From the NCBI GenBank assembly GCA_045586925.1, contig JAZNBG010000002.1, positions 1 to 64,000 on the forward strand: DNA of 64,000 bases. Direction: 5' to 3'. The DNA is from SIG440 sp045586925 (GTDB taxonomy: Bacteria > Bacillota > Clostridia > Monoglobales > Monoglobaceae). Positions 26,779-35,507 of the stretch are shown here, in pieces. The translations under genes were made by a program, and so were the position numbers. Numbering within the stretch: the stretch's first letter is position 1; each line of letters starts with the position of its first letter. The notes beneath the pieces are model-generated. The model was given only the letters and a program-made list of their open reading frames with translations. It had not been told where the DNA came from and did no database searches.

Positions 26779-27714
26779 ATGAAAAAATTACTTGCTTTAC
26801 TCATTGTTTGTATTATGTCAGTATCATCTGCGGCGTTTGCTGCTGATTTTGTTGATATGCCTGATGACTGGTCAACTTCCGCTATCGAGAATGCTGTTGA
26901 AAACGGCTTGCTTACAGGAAGTGATGGCTATGTTTATCCCAGCAACAATATGACAAGAGCTGAAATGGCTACAATTATGGTTCGTGCCTGCGGTGCAACC
27001 AATGATGCAGACATTTCTGCATTTACTGATGTTTCTACTGATGATTGGTTCTATTCTTCAATGTCCAAGGCTGTGGCAATGGGTGCATTTAATGGCTCTG
27101 ACAACAAGCTTAACCCCGACAACAACATTACAAGACAAGAGGCTTTTGTTGTTCTTTCTCGTGTATTTGCTCTGGATGTAAACGAAGAGGTTGATATGTC
27201 TGTTATTGACACCTTTAAAGATGGCAATATGGTTGCCGACTGGGCAAGATCAGGTGTTGCGGCTATAATTTCACGCGGTTATGTTGGCGGTGCAGACGGT
27301 ATGCTTAATCCCACAGCTAATATTACCAGAGCAGAATTTGCTGTTGTAATGGACAGACTTGTAAAATACTATATTGATGATCCCGAAACAACAACTCTTC
27401 CCACAGACGGAAATGTTATGATTCGCGTGGGTGGTCTTAAACTGGATGGGGTAACAACTGAAAAAATGGTTGTTATCGGTGATGGCGTAGGAACATCTGA
27501 AATGAGTATTGCAAACGCAGAGCTTGGCGAGGCTTTGGTTGTTCGTGGCGGTGCAAACGTTTTGGTTGATGGTGCTTTTGCAAGCATTAAAATTATTATG
27601 CCCAACCTGAGATTAGAGGGTAATCCTTCAAAAATTAAAAAAGTTTATGTTTGCAAAAACAGCACGTATTCAATGGGAAATATACTCATAAACGATATAC
27701 CGGCAGCTGAATAA
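26779..27714 (+). CDS. Secreted S-layer homology (SLH) domain protein
   Basis: A 311-aa protein: signal peptide (1-21, cleavage after AFA), then three SLH repeats (about 22-200, each with the NxxTRAEMA/RQEAF/TRAEFAVV type core) that bind pyruvylated secondary wall polymer, then a ~100-residue C-terminal beta-rich domain of repeating Val/Gly/Asp that I cannot name. It is the first gene of an operon; the next start codon lies 1 bp after its stop. Confidence 0.9.
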   Translation: MKKLLALLIVCIMSVSSAAFAADFVDMPDDWSTSAIENAVENGLLTGSDGYVYPSNNMTRAEMATIMVRACGATNDADISAFTDVSTDDWFYSSMSKAVAMGAFNGSDNKLNPDNNITRQEAFVVLSRVFALDVNEEVDMSVIDTFKDGNMVADWARSGVAAIISRGYVGGADGMLNPTANITRAEFAVVMDRLVKYYIDDPETTTLPTDGNVMIRVGGLKLDGVTTEKMVVIGDGVGTSEMSIANAELGEALVVRGGANVLVDGAFASIKIIMPNLRLEGNPSKIKKVYVCKNSTYSMGNILINDIPAAE

Positions 27715-27715
27715 A

Positions 27716-28492
27716 ATGAACAGACAGGAAAAAAACAATTACGAAATATCAAAGGCAAAATACCGTATTGCAGGGGTTGACACAGGACTCATTCTGCGCA
27801 AGGGAGGCATAATTGAAACTCAGGCAAGGGAATATCTTTGTGAGTTTGAGGGTGATCCGCAGATTGTCATTGGCTTGCCTGATGAATATATTGCGCTAAA
27901 GCGGATGGCTGTTCCCCATATGTCCGATTTTGAAGTGGAGTATATGTGGAGCGGTGCAGAATTTTGCACAAAGCTTTTGAAATTTGACGGATTTATGCTT
28001 CACGCATCGGGTGTGGTATATCAGGACAGGGCATACCTGTTTTCTGCCCCAAGCGGAACGGGCAAATCTACCCATACCACAATCTGGCGTAAAACCTTTG
28101 GCGAGGATAAAACATATATAATAAACGATGACAAGCCTGTTATCCGTATGGTTGACGGCAAGGTTCTGGTTTTTGGAACTCCCTGGAGCGGCAAGACCGA
28201 CCAGAACAAAAACAAATCTGTCCCTTTGCAGGGAATATGCTTTATCGAAAGATCAGACGATAATCGTATTGAGGTTATGCCTGTCCGTGAGGCAGTGCAT
28301 CGCATTCTTGACCAGACGATCAGACCAACAGATTCGGGTGAAATGACAAAACTTCTTGAATTGCTGGACAGATTGCTGAAGAATGTAAAGGTATATAAGC
28401 TTTACTGCAATATGGAAAATGAGGCGGCGATTGTTGCCTATAACGGAATGAATGACGAAGGGAGTGGCTGTTGCTGTGAAAGTAAAAAGTGA
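27716..28492 (+). CDS. HPr kinase-like ATPase associated with PqqD
   Basis: A 258-aa protein with the HPrK/PEPCK-type P-loop APSGTGKST (residues 111-119), an acidic metal-binding stretch INDDKP near 137 and GTPWSGKTD near 155. Members of this family occur in RiPP-type clusters next to PqqD-like proteins; their substrate is mostly unknown. It is not HPr kinase itself: too short and lacking the N-terminal domain and the PTS context. The start follows the SLH stop by one base, so translation is probably coupled. The C-terminus is Cys-rich (GCCCESKK) and overlaps pqqD. Confidence 0.75.
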   Translation: MNRQEKNNYEISKAKYRIAGVDTGLILRKGGIIETQAREYLCEFEGDPQIVIGLPDEYIALKRMAVPHMSDFEVEYMWSGAEFCTKLLKFDGFMLHASGVVYQDRAYLFSAPSGTGKSTHTTIWRKTFGEDKTYIINDDKPVIRMVDGKVLVFGTPWSGKTDQNKNKSVPLQGICFIERSDDNRIEVMPVREAVHRILDQTIRPTDSGEMTKLLELLDRLLKNVKVYKLYCNMENEAAIVAYNGMNDEGSGCCCESKK

Positions 28493-28742
28493 TTTTATGT
28501 TGAGAGAGGTTGCAGGGTACTACGTTGTTGTTCCTGTAGGCAGCGGCGCGCTTGACTTTAACGGAGTTATAAACCTTAACGAAAGCGGTGCTACGCTCTG
28601 GAAGGCTATGGAGAACGATGTAAGCGAGGCAGACCTTATTGCTGCATTGCTGGCTGAGTATGATGTAGATGAAGAAAGAGCAAAAAGTGATGTTGTTGCC
28701 TTTGTAAAGAGGTTAAAAGAGGTAGATTTAATAGATGAATGA
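28476..28742 (+). CDS. PqqD-family peptide-binding protein
   Basis: An 88-aa winged-helix-like protein of the PqqD/RRE type that recognises leader peptides in RiPP pathways. Visible: FMLREVAGYYVVVP, FNGVINLNESGATLWKAM, then LLAEYDVDEERA. I prefer GTG 28476 because the protein then begins MKVKSDFMLREVAG as in relatives; ATG 28452 gives an 8-residue extension. It overlaps the kinase gene and, by 8 bp, the peptidase gene. Confidence 0.82.
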   Translation: MKVKSDFMLREVAGYYVVVPVGSGALDFNGVINLNESGATLWKAMENDVSEADLIAALLAEYDVDEERAKSDVVAFVKRLKEVDLIDE

Positions 28743-29199
28743 AAAGAAAATTTACTCTCTGAGACTTGAGGATATGCTTTCTGTTATTGAGGAAAAGCTG
28801 AAAAATGGTGCTTCGGTCACATTTGGACCTCACGGGATTAGTATGCTTCCTCTGATTCGGCAGGATAAGGATAGCGTTGTTATTGAAGCGGTAAAAGAAC
28901 CACTAAAAAAGGGCGATGTTATTTTTTACCGCCGACCTGACGGACAGTTTGTTTTGCACCGTATCGTTGGTGAAGACAGCCGGGGATACGTTTTGTGCGG
29001 CGACAACCAGATTGTGAAAGAATATGGTGTTACTGATAATCACATCATCGGGATAATGACAGCGCTTGTACGTGATGGAAAAACGGTGAGTTGCAACGAT
29101 AAAAGATACTTGAAATATGTAAGCTCTCTTGGACGGCGCAGGCTAAAACTCAAGGTTATTGACGTTTTAAGGAAGATTAAACATAAAATTATCAAATGA
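28735..29199 (+). CDS. S26-type signal peptidase-like protein without membrane anchor
   Basis: A 154-aa protein with the S26 box HGISMLPLI (Ser36) and GDVIFYRRPDGQFVLHRIVG (His75), that is, a Ser-His arrangement like SipW/ER-type peptidases rather than Ser-Lys. GYVLCGDNQ is a further family block. No clear transmembrane helix is present, which is odd for a signal peptidase. It is coupled to pqqD by an 8-bp overlap; it may process a peptide handled by the kinase/PqqD pair. Confidence 0.78.
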   Translation: MNEKKIYSLRLEDMLSVIEEKLKNGASVTFGPHGISMLPLIRQDKDSVVIEAVKEPLKKGDVIFYRRPDGQFVLHRIVGEDSRGYVLCGDNQIVKEYGVTDNHIIGIMTALVRDGKTVSCNDKRYLKYVSSLGRRRLKLKVIDVLRKIKHKIIK

Positions 29200-29200
29200 T

Positions 29201-29234
29201 AAAGGAGCTGTCGCAAAATGCGGCAGCTCCTTTT
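29201..29234. terminator. Bidirectional terminator
   Basis: AAAGGAGCTGTCGC pairs with GCGGCAGCTCCTTTT between convergent genes. Confidence 0.9.
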
Positions 29235-29241
29235 ATAGTTG

Positions 29242-30045
29242 TCAGATTCTTGAATAAAACGGCTTGGCATCAGATGTCATAATTTCAAGTTCGGGGAAAC
29301 GGTTTTCAAAGAAATCAGCCAGAAAGTCGCAGATTATATTTTCTGTTTCAAAGTGTCCTGCATCAATAATATTTAACCCAAATTCAAAGGCAGAGCGTGC
29401 GTGCTCGTGACCCAAATCTGCCGTAACATATACATCGGCACCCGAGTGAAATGCCGAATAAATACCTTCTTTTCCGCCACTGCCGGAGCATAACGCAACG
29501 GTCTGGATTGATTCGTCAAGGTCGCCCATATATTTAAGGGCGGTGCATCCAAGGATGTTTTTCACGTGCAGAACAAAGTCCTCCATTGACATAGGATATT
29601 CAAGCATTCCCACGCAACCGATTGGCGAAAAGGAGTTGCCCTGACCGTCTGTGCATTCTTCCTGAGTGAATTTGCGTACATTTTCAAGCCCAAGCCGATG
29701 GGCAAGAAGGTCGTTCATCCCGCCTTCGGCTTTGTCAAAATTGGTGTGCATACTGAATACAGATATGTTATTTTTAATCACACTGCGTACCATACTTCCG
29801 ATGGGGTCGCCTTCGTTTACCGAATACAGCGGCTTAAAAATCATCGGATGATGAGATATAATTAAATCTGCCCCAAAGTCAATGGCTTTTTTTACGTTTT
29901 CAGTTGTCAGGTCAAGGCAGATGAAAATTTTGTTTATTGGCTGTGTTTCGTCACCCACCATAAGCCCGACGTTATCCCATGGCTCCTTTAAAGAAGCTGG
30001 GGCAATGCCCTCCAATTCTTCAATTATTTCGTACAATCTTGTCAT
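29242..30045 (-). CDS. Nif3-like dinuclear metal centre protein
   Basis: A 267-aa member of the Nif3/YqfO (DUF34) family. Metal-binding motifs are visible: DLIISHHPMIF, SMHTNFDKAEGG, and GHFETEN near the C-terminus. The biochemical function is unsettled; a GTP cyclohydrolase-like role has been suggested for relatives. I chose the second of two adjacent ATGs (30045), 5 nt after GGTGA. It directly follows trmK, a widespread pairing in Bacillota. Confidence 0.9.
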   Translation of the reverse strand: MTRLYEIIEELEGIAPASLKEPWDNVGLMVGDETQPINKIFICLDLTTENVKKAIDFGADLIISHHPMIFKPLYSVNEGDPIGSMVRSVIKNNISVFSMHTNFDKAEGGMNDLLAHRLGLENVRKFTQEECTDGQGNSFSPIGCVGMLEYPMSMEDFVLHVKNILGCTALKYMGDLDESIQTVALCSGSGGKEGIYSAFHSGADVYVTADLGHEHARSAFEFGLNIIDAGHFETENIICDFLADFFENRFPELEIMTSDAKPFYSRI

Positions 30046-30050
30046 CATAG

Positions 30051-30746
30051 TCACCTCTTGCTTAGTATTTCTAACAAACTCAGTATTTCGCTGAGTTCTT
30101 TTTTGTTTTCGGGATTTTGAGATTTTTTCAGCCCATCCGCCCGTTTGTTTAGTTTTGTCAAAACAGCCTGTCTGTAACGCTCAAACAGTTGTGGCGATGT
30201 TTTGCACAGGTCTTTGCCTAAGTATAGCTCGCGCAATGTGTATGGGGTGTTGCCCATAGGTTTTGCGATAAGTATGTTATAAATTTTCTCTTCTTCGTCC
30301 TGTAGATACTCTGCCGCTATTTCATAATGGTTTTCGGACAGATACCGTCTTAGCTCGGTGACGGCGGTCATTGGCTGAAGAATAAGAAGCTTTGCTTTTT
30401 TTACAATATCGGGAGATGCCTCAAGAATGTCTGAAATTAAAATCCCGCCCATACCTGCAATAATTATAACTTCGGCGTTGTCGCCTGCAGCAAGGGTTTC
30501 AAGCCCGGCTCCAAGACGTGTTTCGATTTTCTTTTCCAATCCGTGAAGGCGGATATTTGCAGCAGCCCGTGCAAGAGGCCCTTTTTTAATATCCGACGCA
30601 ATCGCTCGGGGAGTTATACCTTCGCTGACCAGTGCAATAGGAATATATGCGTGGTCTGTACCGATGTCTGCAGTGCAGGAATTAGGTGGCACAAGGCCGG
30701 CAATTTTTTTAAGACGTGGGTTAAGATTAAGGCGGTTTTCACTCAT
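30051..30746 (-). CDS. trmK: tRNA (adenine(22)-N1)-methyltransferase TrmK
   Basis: A 231-aa class I SAM methyltransferase that methylates A22 in the tRNA D-loop. SAM motif ADIGTDHAYIP near residue 26, IIAGMGGILI near 95, and LQPMTAVTELRRYL near 122. The length is normal. Only 5 bp separate its stop codon from the nif3 start, so the Shine-Dalgarno of nif3 overlaps its end. Confidence 0.92.
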   Translation of the reverse strand: MSENRLNLNPRLKKIAGLVPPNSCTADIGTDHAYIPIALVSEGITPRAIASDIKKGPLARAAANIRLHGLEKKIETRLGAGLETLAAGDNAEVIIIAGMGGILISDILEASPDIVKKAKLLILQPMTAVTELRRYLSENHYEIAAEYLQDEEEKIYNILIAKPMGNTPYTLRELYLGKDLCKTSPQLFERYRQAVLTKLNKRADGLKKSQNPENKKELSEILSLLEILSKR

Positions 30747-30843
30747 AATGTTTCTCCGTTGATAAAATGTATGTTTATATTATTATATATTTGAAGAAAA
30801 TGTTTTGTCAACTAAAAAAAGGATTTTTAGAATAAATGCAGAA

Positions 30844-30865
30844 AAATATTCCTGTAGGAATATTT
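30844..30865. other. 22-bp palindrome before dgt
   Basis: AAATATTCCT-GT-AGGAATATTT in the divergent trmK/dgt intergenic region, just before the dgt ribosome site. It may be an operator or an mRNA hairpin. Confidence 0.5.
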
Positions 30866-30886
30866 CGGTAAAAAGAAGGTGAAAAA

Positions 30887-31885
30887 ATGACCATAAGAGA
30901 GAGAATTGAAGAAATAGAGGAGAAAACCCTCAGCCCTTACGCTGTGTTAAGCTCAAAAACCGCAGGTCGTGCACGTGCAGAAGAACCCAGCGAAATCCGC
31001 ACTGAGTTTCAGCGAGACAGGGACAGAATTATTCATTCCAAGGCATTTCGCCGCCTGAAGCATAAAACACAGGTGTTTTTATCGCCCGAGGGCGACCATT
31101 ACAGGACACGCCTTACACACACTCTGGAGGTTGCACAGATTGCACGAACGGTTTCCCGTGCTTTGGGGCTTAACGAGGATTTAACCGAGGCAATAGCCTT
31201 GGGTCACGATTTGGGGCATACTCCATTTGGTCACGCAGGCGAACGCACCATTGACCATCTTTGCCCGGAGGGATTTCGGCACAACGAACAAAGCCTTAGG
31301 GTGGTTAACGTTCTGGAACGCAAGGGTGGTCTTAACCTTACGGCCGAGGTTCGTGACGGAATCCTTTGCCATACGGGTGACAAAATGCCCCAGACATTAG
31401 AGGGCAGGGTGATAAGACTTGCGGATAAAATTGCATACATAAATCACGATATTGACGATGCTACCCGTGGCGGAGTTATGCGACAGGAGGATATTCCGAA
31501 AAAATTTGCCGAAATTTTGGGGAAAACCCATTCCGAAAGAATTGATTCTATGATAAACGGTATAATTCGTGCAAGTGACGGAAAAGCTGATATCACAATG
31601 GATACAGAAATTTACGATGCAATGATGGGGCTTAGGAAATATATGTTTGAGAATGTATATCTCAACGATTACGCAAAACAGGAAGAAAAAAAGTCTTTTA
31701 ATGTTATAAAATCTCTTTTTGAGCTGTTTATGGAAAGACCCGAACTGATTTCCGAGAGCGTACGAGAAATAAGCTGCAGTGAGGATAATATGATAGTTGT
31801 CCGTGACCATATAGCAGGTATGACCGACAGATATGCACTAAGCCTTTTTGAAAAATATTTTATTCCCAAATCATGGCGGGCGTAA
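30887..31885 (+). CDS. dgt: dGTP triphosphohydrolase-like HD protein
   Basis: A 332-aa HD-domain dNTPase, which hydrolyses dGTP to deoxyguanosine and triphosphate. HD residues are in RLTHTLEVAQ and GHDLGHTPFGHAGE; ADKIAYINHDIDD lies downstream. The N-terminal FQRDRDRIIHSKAFRRLKHK block is typical. It directly precedes dnaG, as in many clostridia, linking dNTP control and replication. Confidence 0.93.
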   Translation: MTIRERIEEIEEKTLSPYAVLSSKTAGRARAEEPSEIRTEFQRDRDRIIHSKAFRRLKHKTQVFLSPEGDHYRTRLTHTLEVAQIARTVSRALGLNEDLTEAIALGHDLGHTPFGHAGERTIDHLCPEGFRHNEQSLRVVNVLERKGGLNLTAEVRDGILCHTGDKMPQTLEGRVIRLADKIAYINHDIDDATRGGVMRQEDIPKKFAEILGKTHSERIDSMINGIIRASDGKADITMDTEIYDAMMGLRKYMFENVYLNDYAKQEEKKSFNVIKSLFELFMERPELISESVREISCSEDNMIVVRDHIAGMTDRYALSLFEKYFIPKSWRA

Positions 31886-31988
31886 ACACTACGACCGCCG
31901 GCGGCAAGACATAGCCGCTTTGTTCAAAAATAATAAAGGAGATAGCAACTTTTTGTCGAATTAAAGAAATATACAAGGTGGTGAGAGT

Positions 31989-33776
31989 TTGAAGCAGTCG
32001 GTAGACTTTCAGGATTTTATTGACGAGGTTGTGCAAAAAAATGACATTGTTGACCTTATTTCACATTATGTGACCCTTAAGCGTGTGGGCAACCGTTTTC
32101 AGGCTCTTTGCCCGTTGCACAATGATAAAAAGACCCCTTCGTTTTCGGTATCGCCGGACAAGCAGTTGTTTCACTGCTTTGGCTGTGGTGCAGGGGGAAC
32201 TGTCATTAACTTTATAATGGCAAAGGAAAACCTTGATTTTATGGAGGCGGTAAAGCTTCTGGCAGAACGTGCAGGAGTTCCTGTCCCTGATTATCGCAGT
32301 GCGGCCGAGAGAAACCGTGCAGCTCAGATACACGAAAAGAAAAAGCGGATGTATGAGATGAATGCCGAGGCGGCAAGGTTCTTTTTCAATCAACTGATTG
32401 CCCCCGAGAACAAACACGCTCTTGATTATCTTAAGAACAGAAAGCTTCTTAACTCCACTATAAAGAGCTTTGGGTTGGGGTATGCTCCGGATTCTTGGTC
32501 GGCATTGATTGATTTTATGAAGACCAAGGGCTATTCCGAGGAAGAACTTGTTGAGGTAGGCCTTGCGGTGAAACGTGACAACGGCACAAGTTTTGATAAG
32601 TTCCGTGACAGAGTTATGTTTCCCATTGTTGATTTAAGGGGAAATGTAATAGGCTTTGGCGGCAGAATTTTAAAAGATAAGGAAAATGCTCCAAAGTATC
32701 TCAACTCTCCCGAAACATTGATATTTCAGAAAAAAGAAAACCTGTTTGCAATGAACAAAGCAAAAAACTCCAAGGAGGGGCAAATCTTAGCTATGGAGGG
32801 CTATATGGATGTTATCTCCCTTCATCAAAGTGGGTTTGACAATGCTGTTGCATCATTGGGTACGGCGTTTACACCTCAGCAGGCAGAGTTGATTAAGAGG
32901 TATACAGATAAGGTTGTGTTGTGCTATGATGCAGACGAGGCAGGTCAAAAAGCAACCGACCGAGCAGGAGAAATCCTTCGAGAAGCAGATATAAAGACCA
33001 AGGTCTTAAAAATAACCGACGGCAAGGACCCTGATGAGTATATAAAGACGAAAGGCGCCGAGATGTTTCAGCTTCTGGTGGAAAATGCCGAGAGCTTTAT
33101 TGAGTATAAAGTTCACAAAATCGAGAAAAAATTTAATCTTGAAGACCCCGTTGCAAAGATAGAGTTTGTCGAACAGCTTGCAAAGGTTATGGCAGGGATA
33201 AAAAGTGATGTGGAGCGCGAGGTCTATATAAAAAGATGTGCCCGCAGCATCGACATTTCTCCCGAAAGTATCAAGGCGCAGGTAGAAGACCTTGTGCGGA
33301 AAAAGAAAATAACCGACAGAAATCGGGATATCCGTCAGGAAAAGCGGAATTTTGAAGCAAGAACGGGCGGCAGGTCTGACCTTGACAAGATGCGGCTTTA
33401 CAATGCCGAAAAGCTTTTGCTTAACCTTATTTGCGAGAAGGAAATATTCAAGGAAGTAAAAGACAAATTGTGTCCCGAAGATTTCTCGGAGGGCTTGCAC
33501 CAAAGATTGGCGAAAATCATTTTTGATACCTTAGGTCAGGGCAACAGACTAAACCCTGTTACAGTTATATCACAGTTTGATGAGGGCGATTTAGGGGCGG
33601 TATCCGAAATTCTTTCGGATGATAAAAATGTTGACAACAAGGCAGAGGCAGTAAAGATGCCGCTAAGGATAGTTCTTGATTACAAAATAAAAAAGGCAGA
33701 TGCGGCCACTGCTCAGGGCGGTGATGCTGCAAAATTGCAGGAGATAATGGACAGATTAAAAAAGGAAAAAAAGTAG
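31989..33776 (+). CDS. dnaG: DNA primase
   Basis: A 595-aa primase that makes RNA primers. The CHC2 zinc finger (CPLHNDKKTPSF then HCFGCGAGG) spans about residues 41-70, the TOPRIM catalytic domain includes MEGYMDVISLH and CYDADEAGQKA, and a C-terminal helicase-interaction domain follows. The start is TTG behind AAGGTGGTGA. It lies 15 bp upstream of rpoD (macromolecular synthesis operon). Confidence 0.96.
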   Translation: MKQSVDFQDFIDEVVQKNDIVDLISHYVTLKRVGNRFQALCPLHNDKKTPSFSVSPDKQLFHCFGCGAGGTVINFIMAKENLDFMEAVKLLAERAGVPVPDYRSAAERNRAAQIHEKKKRMYEMNAEAARFFFNQLIAPENKHALDYLKNRKLLNSTIKSFGLGYAPDSWSALIDFMKTKGYSEEELVEVGLAVKRDNGTSFDKFRDRVMFPIVDLRGNVIGFGGRILKDKENAPKYLNSPETLIFQKKENLFAMNKAKNSKEGQILAMEGYMDVISLHQSGFDNAVASLGTAFTPQQAELIKRYTDKVVLCYDADEAGQKATDRAGEILREADIKTKVLKITDGKDPDEYIKTKGAEMFQLLVENAESFIEYKVHKIEKKFNLEDPVAKIEFVEQLAKVMAGIKSDVEREVYIKRCARSIDISPESIKAQVEDLVRKKKITDRNRDIRQEKRNFEARTGGRSDLDKMRLYNAEKLLLNLICEKEIFKEVKDKLCPEDFSEGLHQRLAKIIFDTLGQGNRLNPVTVISQFDEGDLGAVSEILSDDKNVDNKAEAVKMPLRIVLDYKIKKADAATAQGGDAAKLQEIMDRLKKEKK

Positions 33777-33791
33777 AAAGGCGAAGAGAAG

Positions 33792-34934
33792 ATGAGCAAT
33801 AAGAATACCGAAAAGGTAGAAGAAACAAAGAAGACGGTTTCAAAGGAACTTCAGAAACAGGCAGTTCAGGAGCTTGTGGAGCTTGGAAAAAAGCAGGGCG
33901 AGCTTACAATGAACGACATTTCCAGCAAGCTTGAAGCTGTTGAAATGGAGCCAGAGCAAATTGAAAGAATATATGATTTTATTGAAAAACAGGGTATTGA
34001 AATCATCAGTAATTTCGGTGATGAAATCCCTGAGCTTGAAGAGTCTGACGAAGATTTTGAAATCAGCGAGGACGAGCTTGCCGACCTGTCAGTTCCTGAC
34101 AGTGTCAGCATTGATGACCCTGTTCGTATGTACCTTAAGGAAATCGGTAAGGTGCCGCTTCTTTCGGGGCAGGAAGAGGCCGACCTTGCACAGAAGATGG
34201 CAGAGGGTGACCTTGACGCAAAACACCGTCTTGCCGAGGCAAACCTTCGTCTTGTGGTAAGCATTGCAAAAAGATATGTTGGCCGCGGAATGTTGTTCCT
34301 TGACTTCATTCAGGAAGGAAACCTTGGTCTTAATAAAGCGGTTGAAAAGTTTGACTATACAAAGGGCTATAAATTCAGTACTTATGCTACCTGGTGGATA
34401 AGACAGGCGATTACCCGTGCTATTGCCGACCAGGCACGAACAATAAGAATTCCCGTTCATATGGTTGAAACAATAAATAAATTTATACGTGTAACACGTC
34501 AGCTTGTGCAGGAGCTGGGCCGCGACCCGCTTCCTGAGGAGGTTGCTAAGGAACTTAATATGCCAATAGACAAGGTTGGCGAAATTATGAAGATTGCGCA
34601 AGAACCTGTATCTCTAGAAACCCCAATCGGCGAAGAAGAAGACAGCTCGTTGCAGGACTTCATTCAGGACAACGAAACCCCCGCACCTCAGGATGCGGCA
34701 ACCTTCAGATTGCTTAAAGAACAGCTTGTTGATGTGCTTGGCACACTTACTCCGCGTGAGGAAAAGGTACTTCGCCTTCGCTTTGGTCTTGACAACGGCA
34801 GAGCCAGAACGCTTGAAGAAGTTGGCAAGGAATTCAACGTAACTCGTGAAAGAATCCGTCAGATTGAGGCAAAGGCTCTTCGCAAGTTAAGACATCCAAG
34901 CCGTAGCAAAAAATTGAAAGACTATCTTGAATAA
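33792..34934 (+). CDS. rpoD: RNA polymerase sigma factor RpoD (SigA)
   Basis: A 380-aa primary sigma factor. Region 1.1 is an acidic, helical N-terminus; region 1.2 is DDPVRMYLKEIG; region 2 holds GNLGLNKAVEKFDYTKGYKF and YATWWIRQAI; region 4 holds VTRERIRQIEAKALRKL. The -10/-35 consensus seen at promoters in this window (TTGACA/TATAAT, 17-bp spacing) agrees with this factor. Confidence 0.98.
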   Translation: MSNKNTEKVEETKKTVSKELQKQAVQELVELGKKQGELTMNDISSKLEAVEMEPEQIERIYDFIEKQGIEIISNFGDEIPELEESDEDFEISEDELADLSVPDSVSIDDPVRMYLKEIGKVPLLSGQEEADLAQKMAEGDLDAKHRLAEANLRLVVSIAKRYVGRGMLFLDFIQEGNLGLNKAVEKFDYTKGYKFSTYATWWIRQAITRAIADQARTIRIPVHMVETINKFIRVTRQLVQELGRDPLPEEVAKELNMPIDKVGEIMKIAQEPVSLETPIGEEEDSSLQDFIQDNETPAPQDAATFRLLKEQLVDVLGTLTPREEKVLRLRFGLDNGRARTLEEVGKEFNVTRERIRQIEAKALRKLRHPSRSKKLKDYLE

Positions 34935-34948
34935 TTAAATATAACAAA

Positions 34949-34990
34949 CACATAGGGGGACGGTAATTCCGTCCCCCTGTGTGTGTGTGT
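34949..34990 (+). terminator. Hairpin after rpoD
   Basis: ACATAGGGGGACGG pairs with CCGTCCCCCTGTGT, loop TAATT, followed by a GT-repeat instead of a T-run. It is probably the operon end, but an atypical terminator. The rest of the 570-bp gap to galE holds only a CGATATGCC/GGCATATCG hairpin and the MITE-like repeat. Confidence 0.6.
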
Positions 34991-35230
34991 GGCAACAATC
35001 GAAACAAAAGGAATTTGTCCCAATGGGTATATTATATCATACAAATTTTATTCTTTGTGAAAATGGTATCATTTGGTCACATATTTTTTCATAATGTAAA
35101 AAACTATGCGTTTTTTAATATGCCATTTGTTCTCGCAAACAGCAATCCTACGCTATCGATATGCCAACGGCATATCGTCTTAACGCTCCGGCCCCTCAAG
35201 TAATCACTGATTAAATCGGATCTTTTTGAA

Positions 35231-35347
35231 ACAATCCTCCCGGCAGCCTTTGGCTGCCACCCTCCTTTGCACAAGGAGGGCTTAACGATGCGGTTTACAA
35301 GGCTCCCTTGTGTAAAGGGAGCTGTCACAAAGTGACTGAGGGATTGT
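35231..35347. repeat. MITE-like extragenic repeat, 117 bp
   Basis: The ends are inverted (ACAATCC at 35231-35237, GGATTGT at 35341-35347). Inside are three stable hairpins (GGCAGCC/GGCTGCC, CCCTCCTT/AAGGAGGG, GGCTCCCTT/AAGGGAGCT). The sequence resembles repeats that I remember as common in gut Clostridia. No coding capacity. Confidence 0.7.
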
Positions 35348-35428
35348 AAAATAAAAATTAATCATCATTTACTCAAGGGGAAGGCTTTCCTGGGAAATTG
35401 TGTCTTTTTAAAATGTATGTCAAACTAC

Positions 35429-35457
35429 TTGAAAAATCGGTAAAACTATGGTAAAAT
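35429..35457 (+). promoter_or_regulatory. galE promoter
   Basis: TTGAAA (35429-35434), 17-bp spacer, TAAAAT (35452-35457). Confidence 0.6.
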
Positions 35458-35507
35458 ATAAATTCAAAATAAATCTGTTGAAATATTGACAGAATGGAGG
35501 AAAATTT

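Noticed and set aside
28735..29199. LexA/S24-type repressor
   Set aside because: No DNA-binding domain, and the Ser-His block with GDVIFYRR fits the S26 signal-peptidase group better.
34979..35203. 74-codon open frame after rpoD
   Set aside because: No ribosome site, GT-repeat at the start, no recognisable protein pattern; it is an AT-rich gap.
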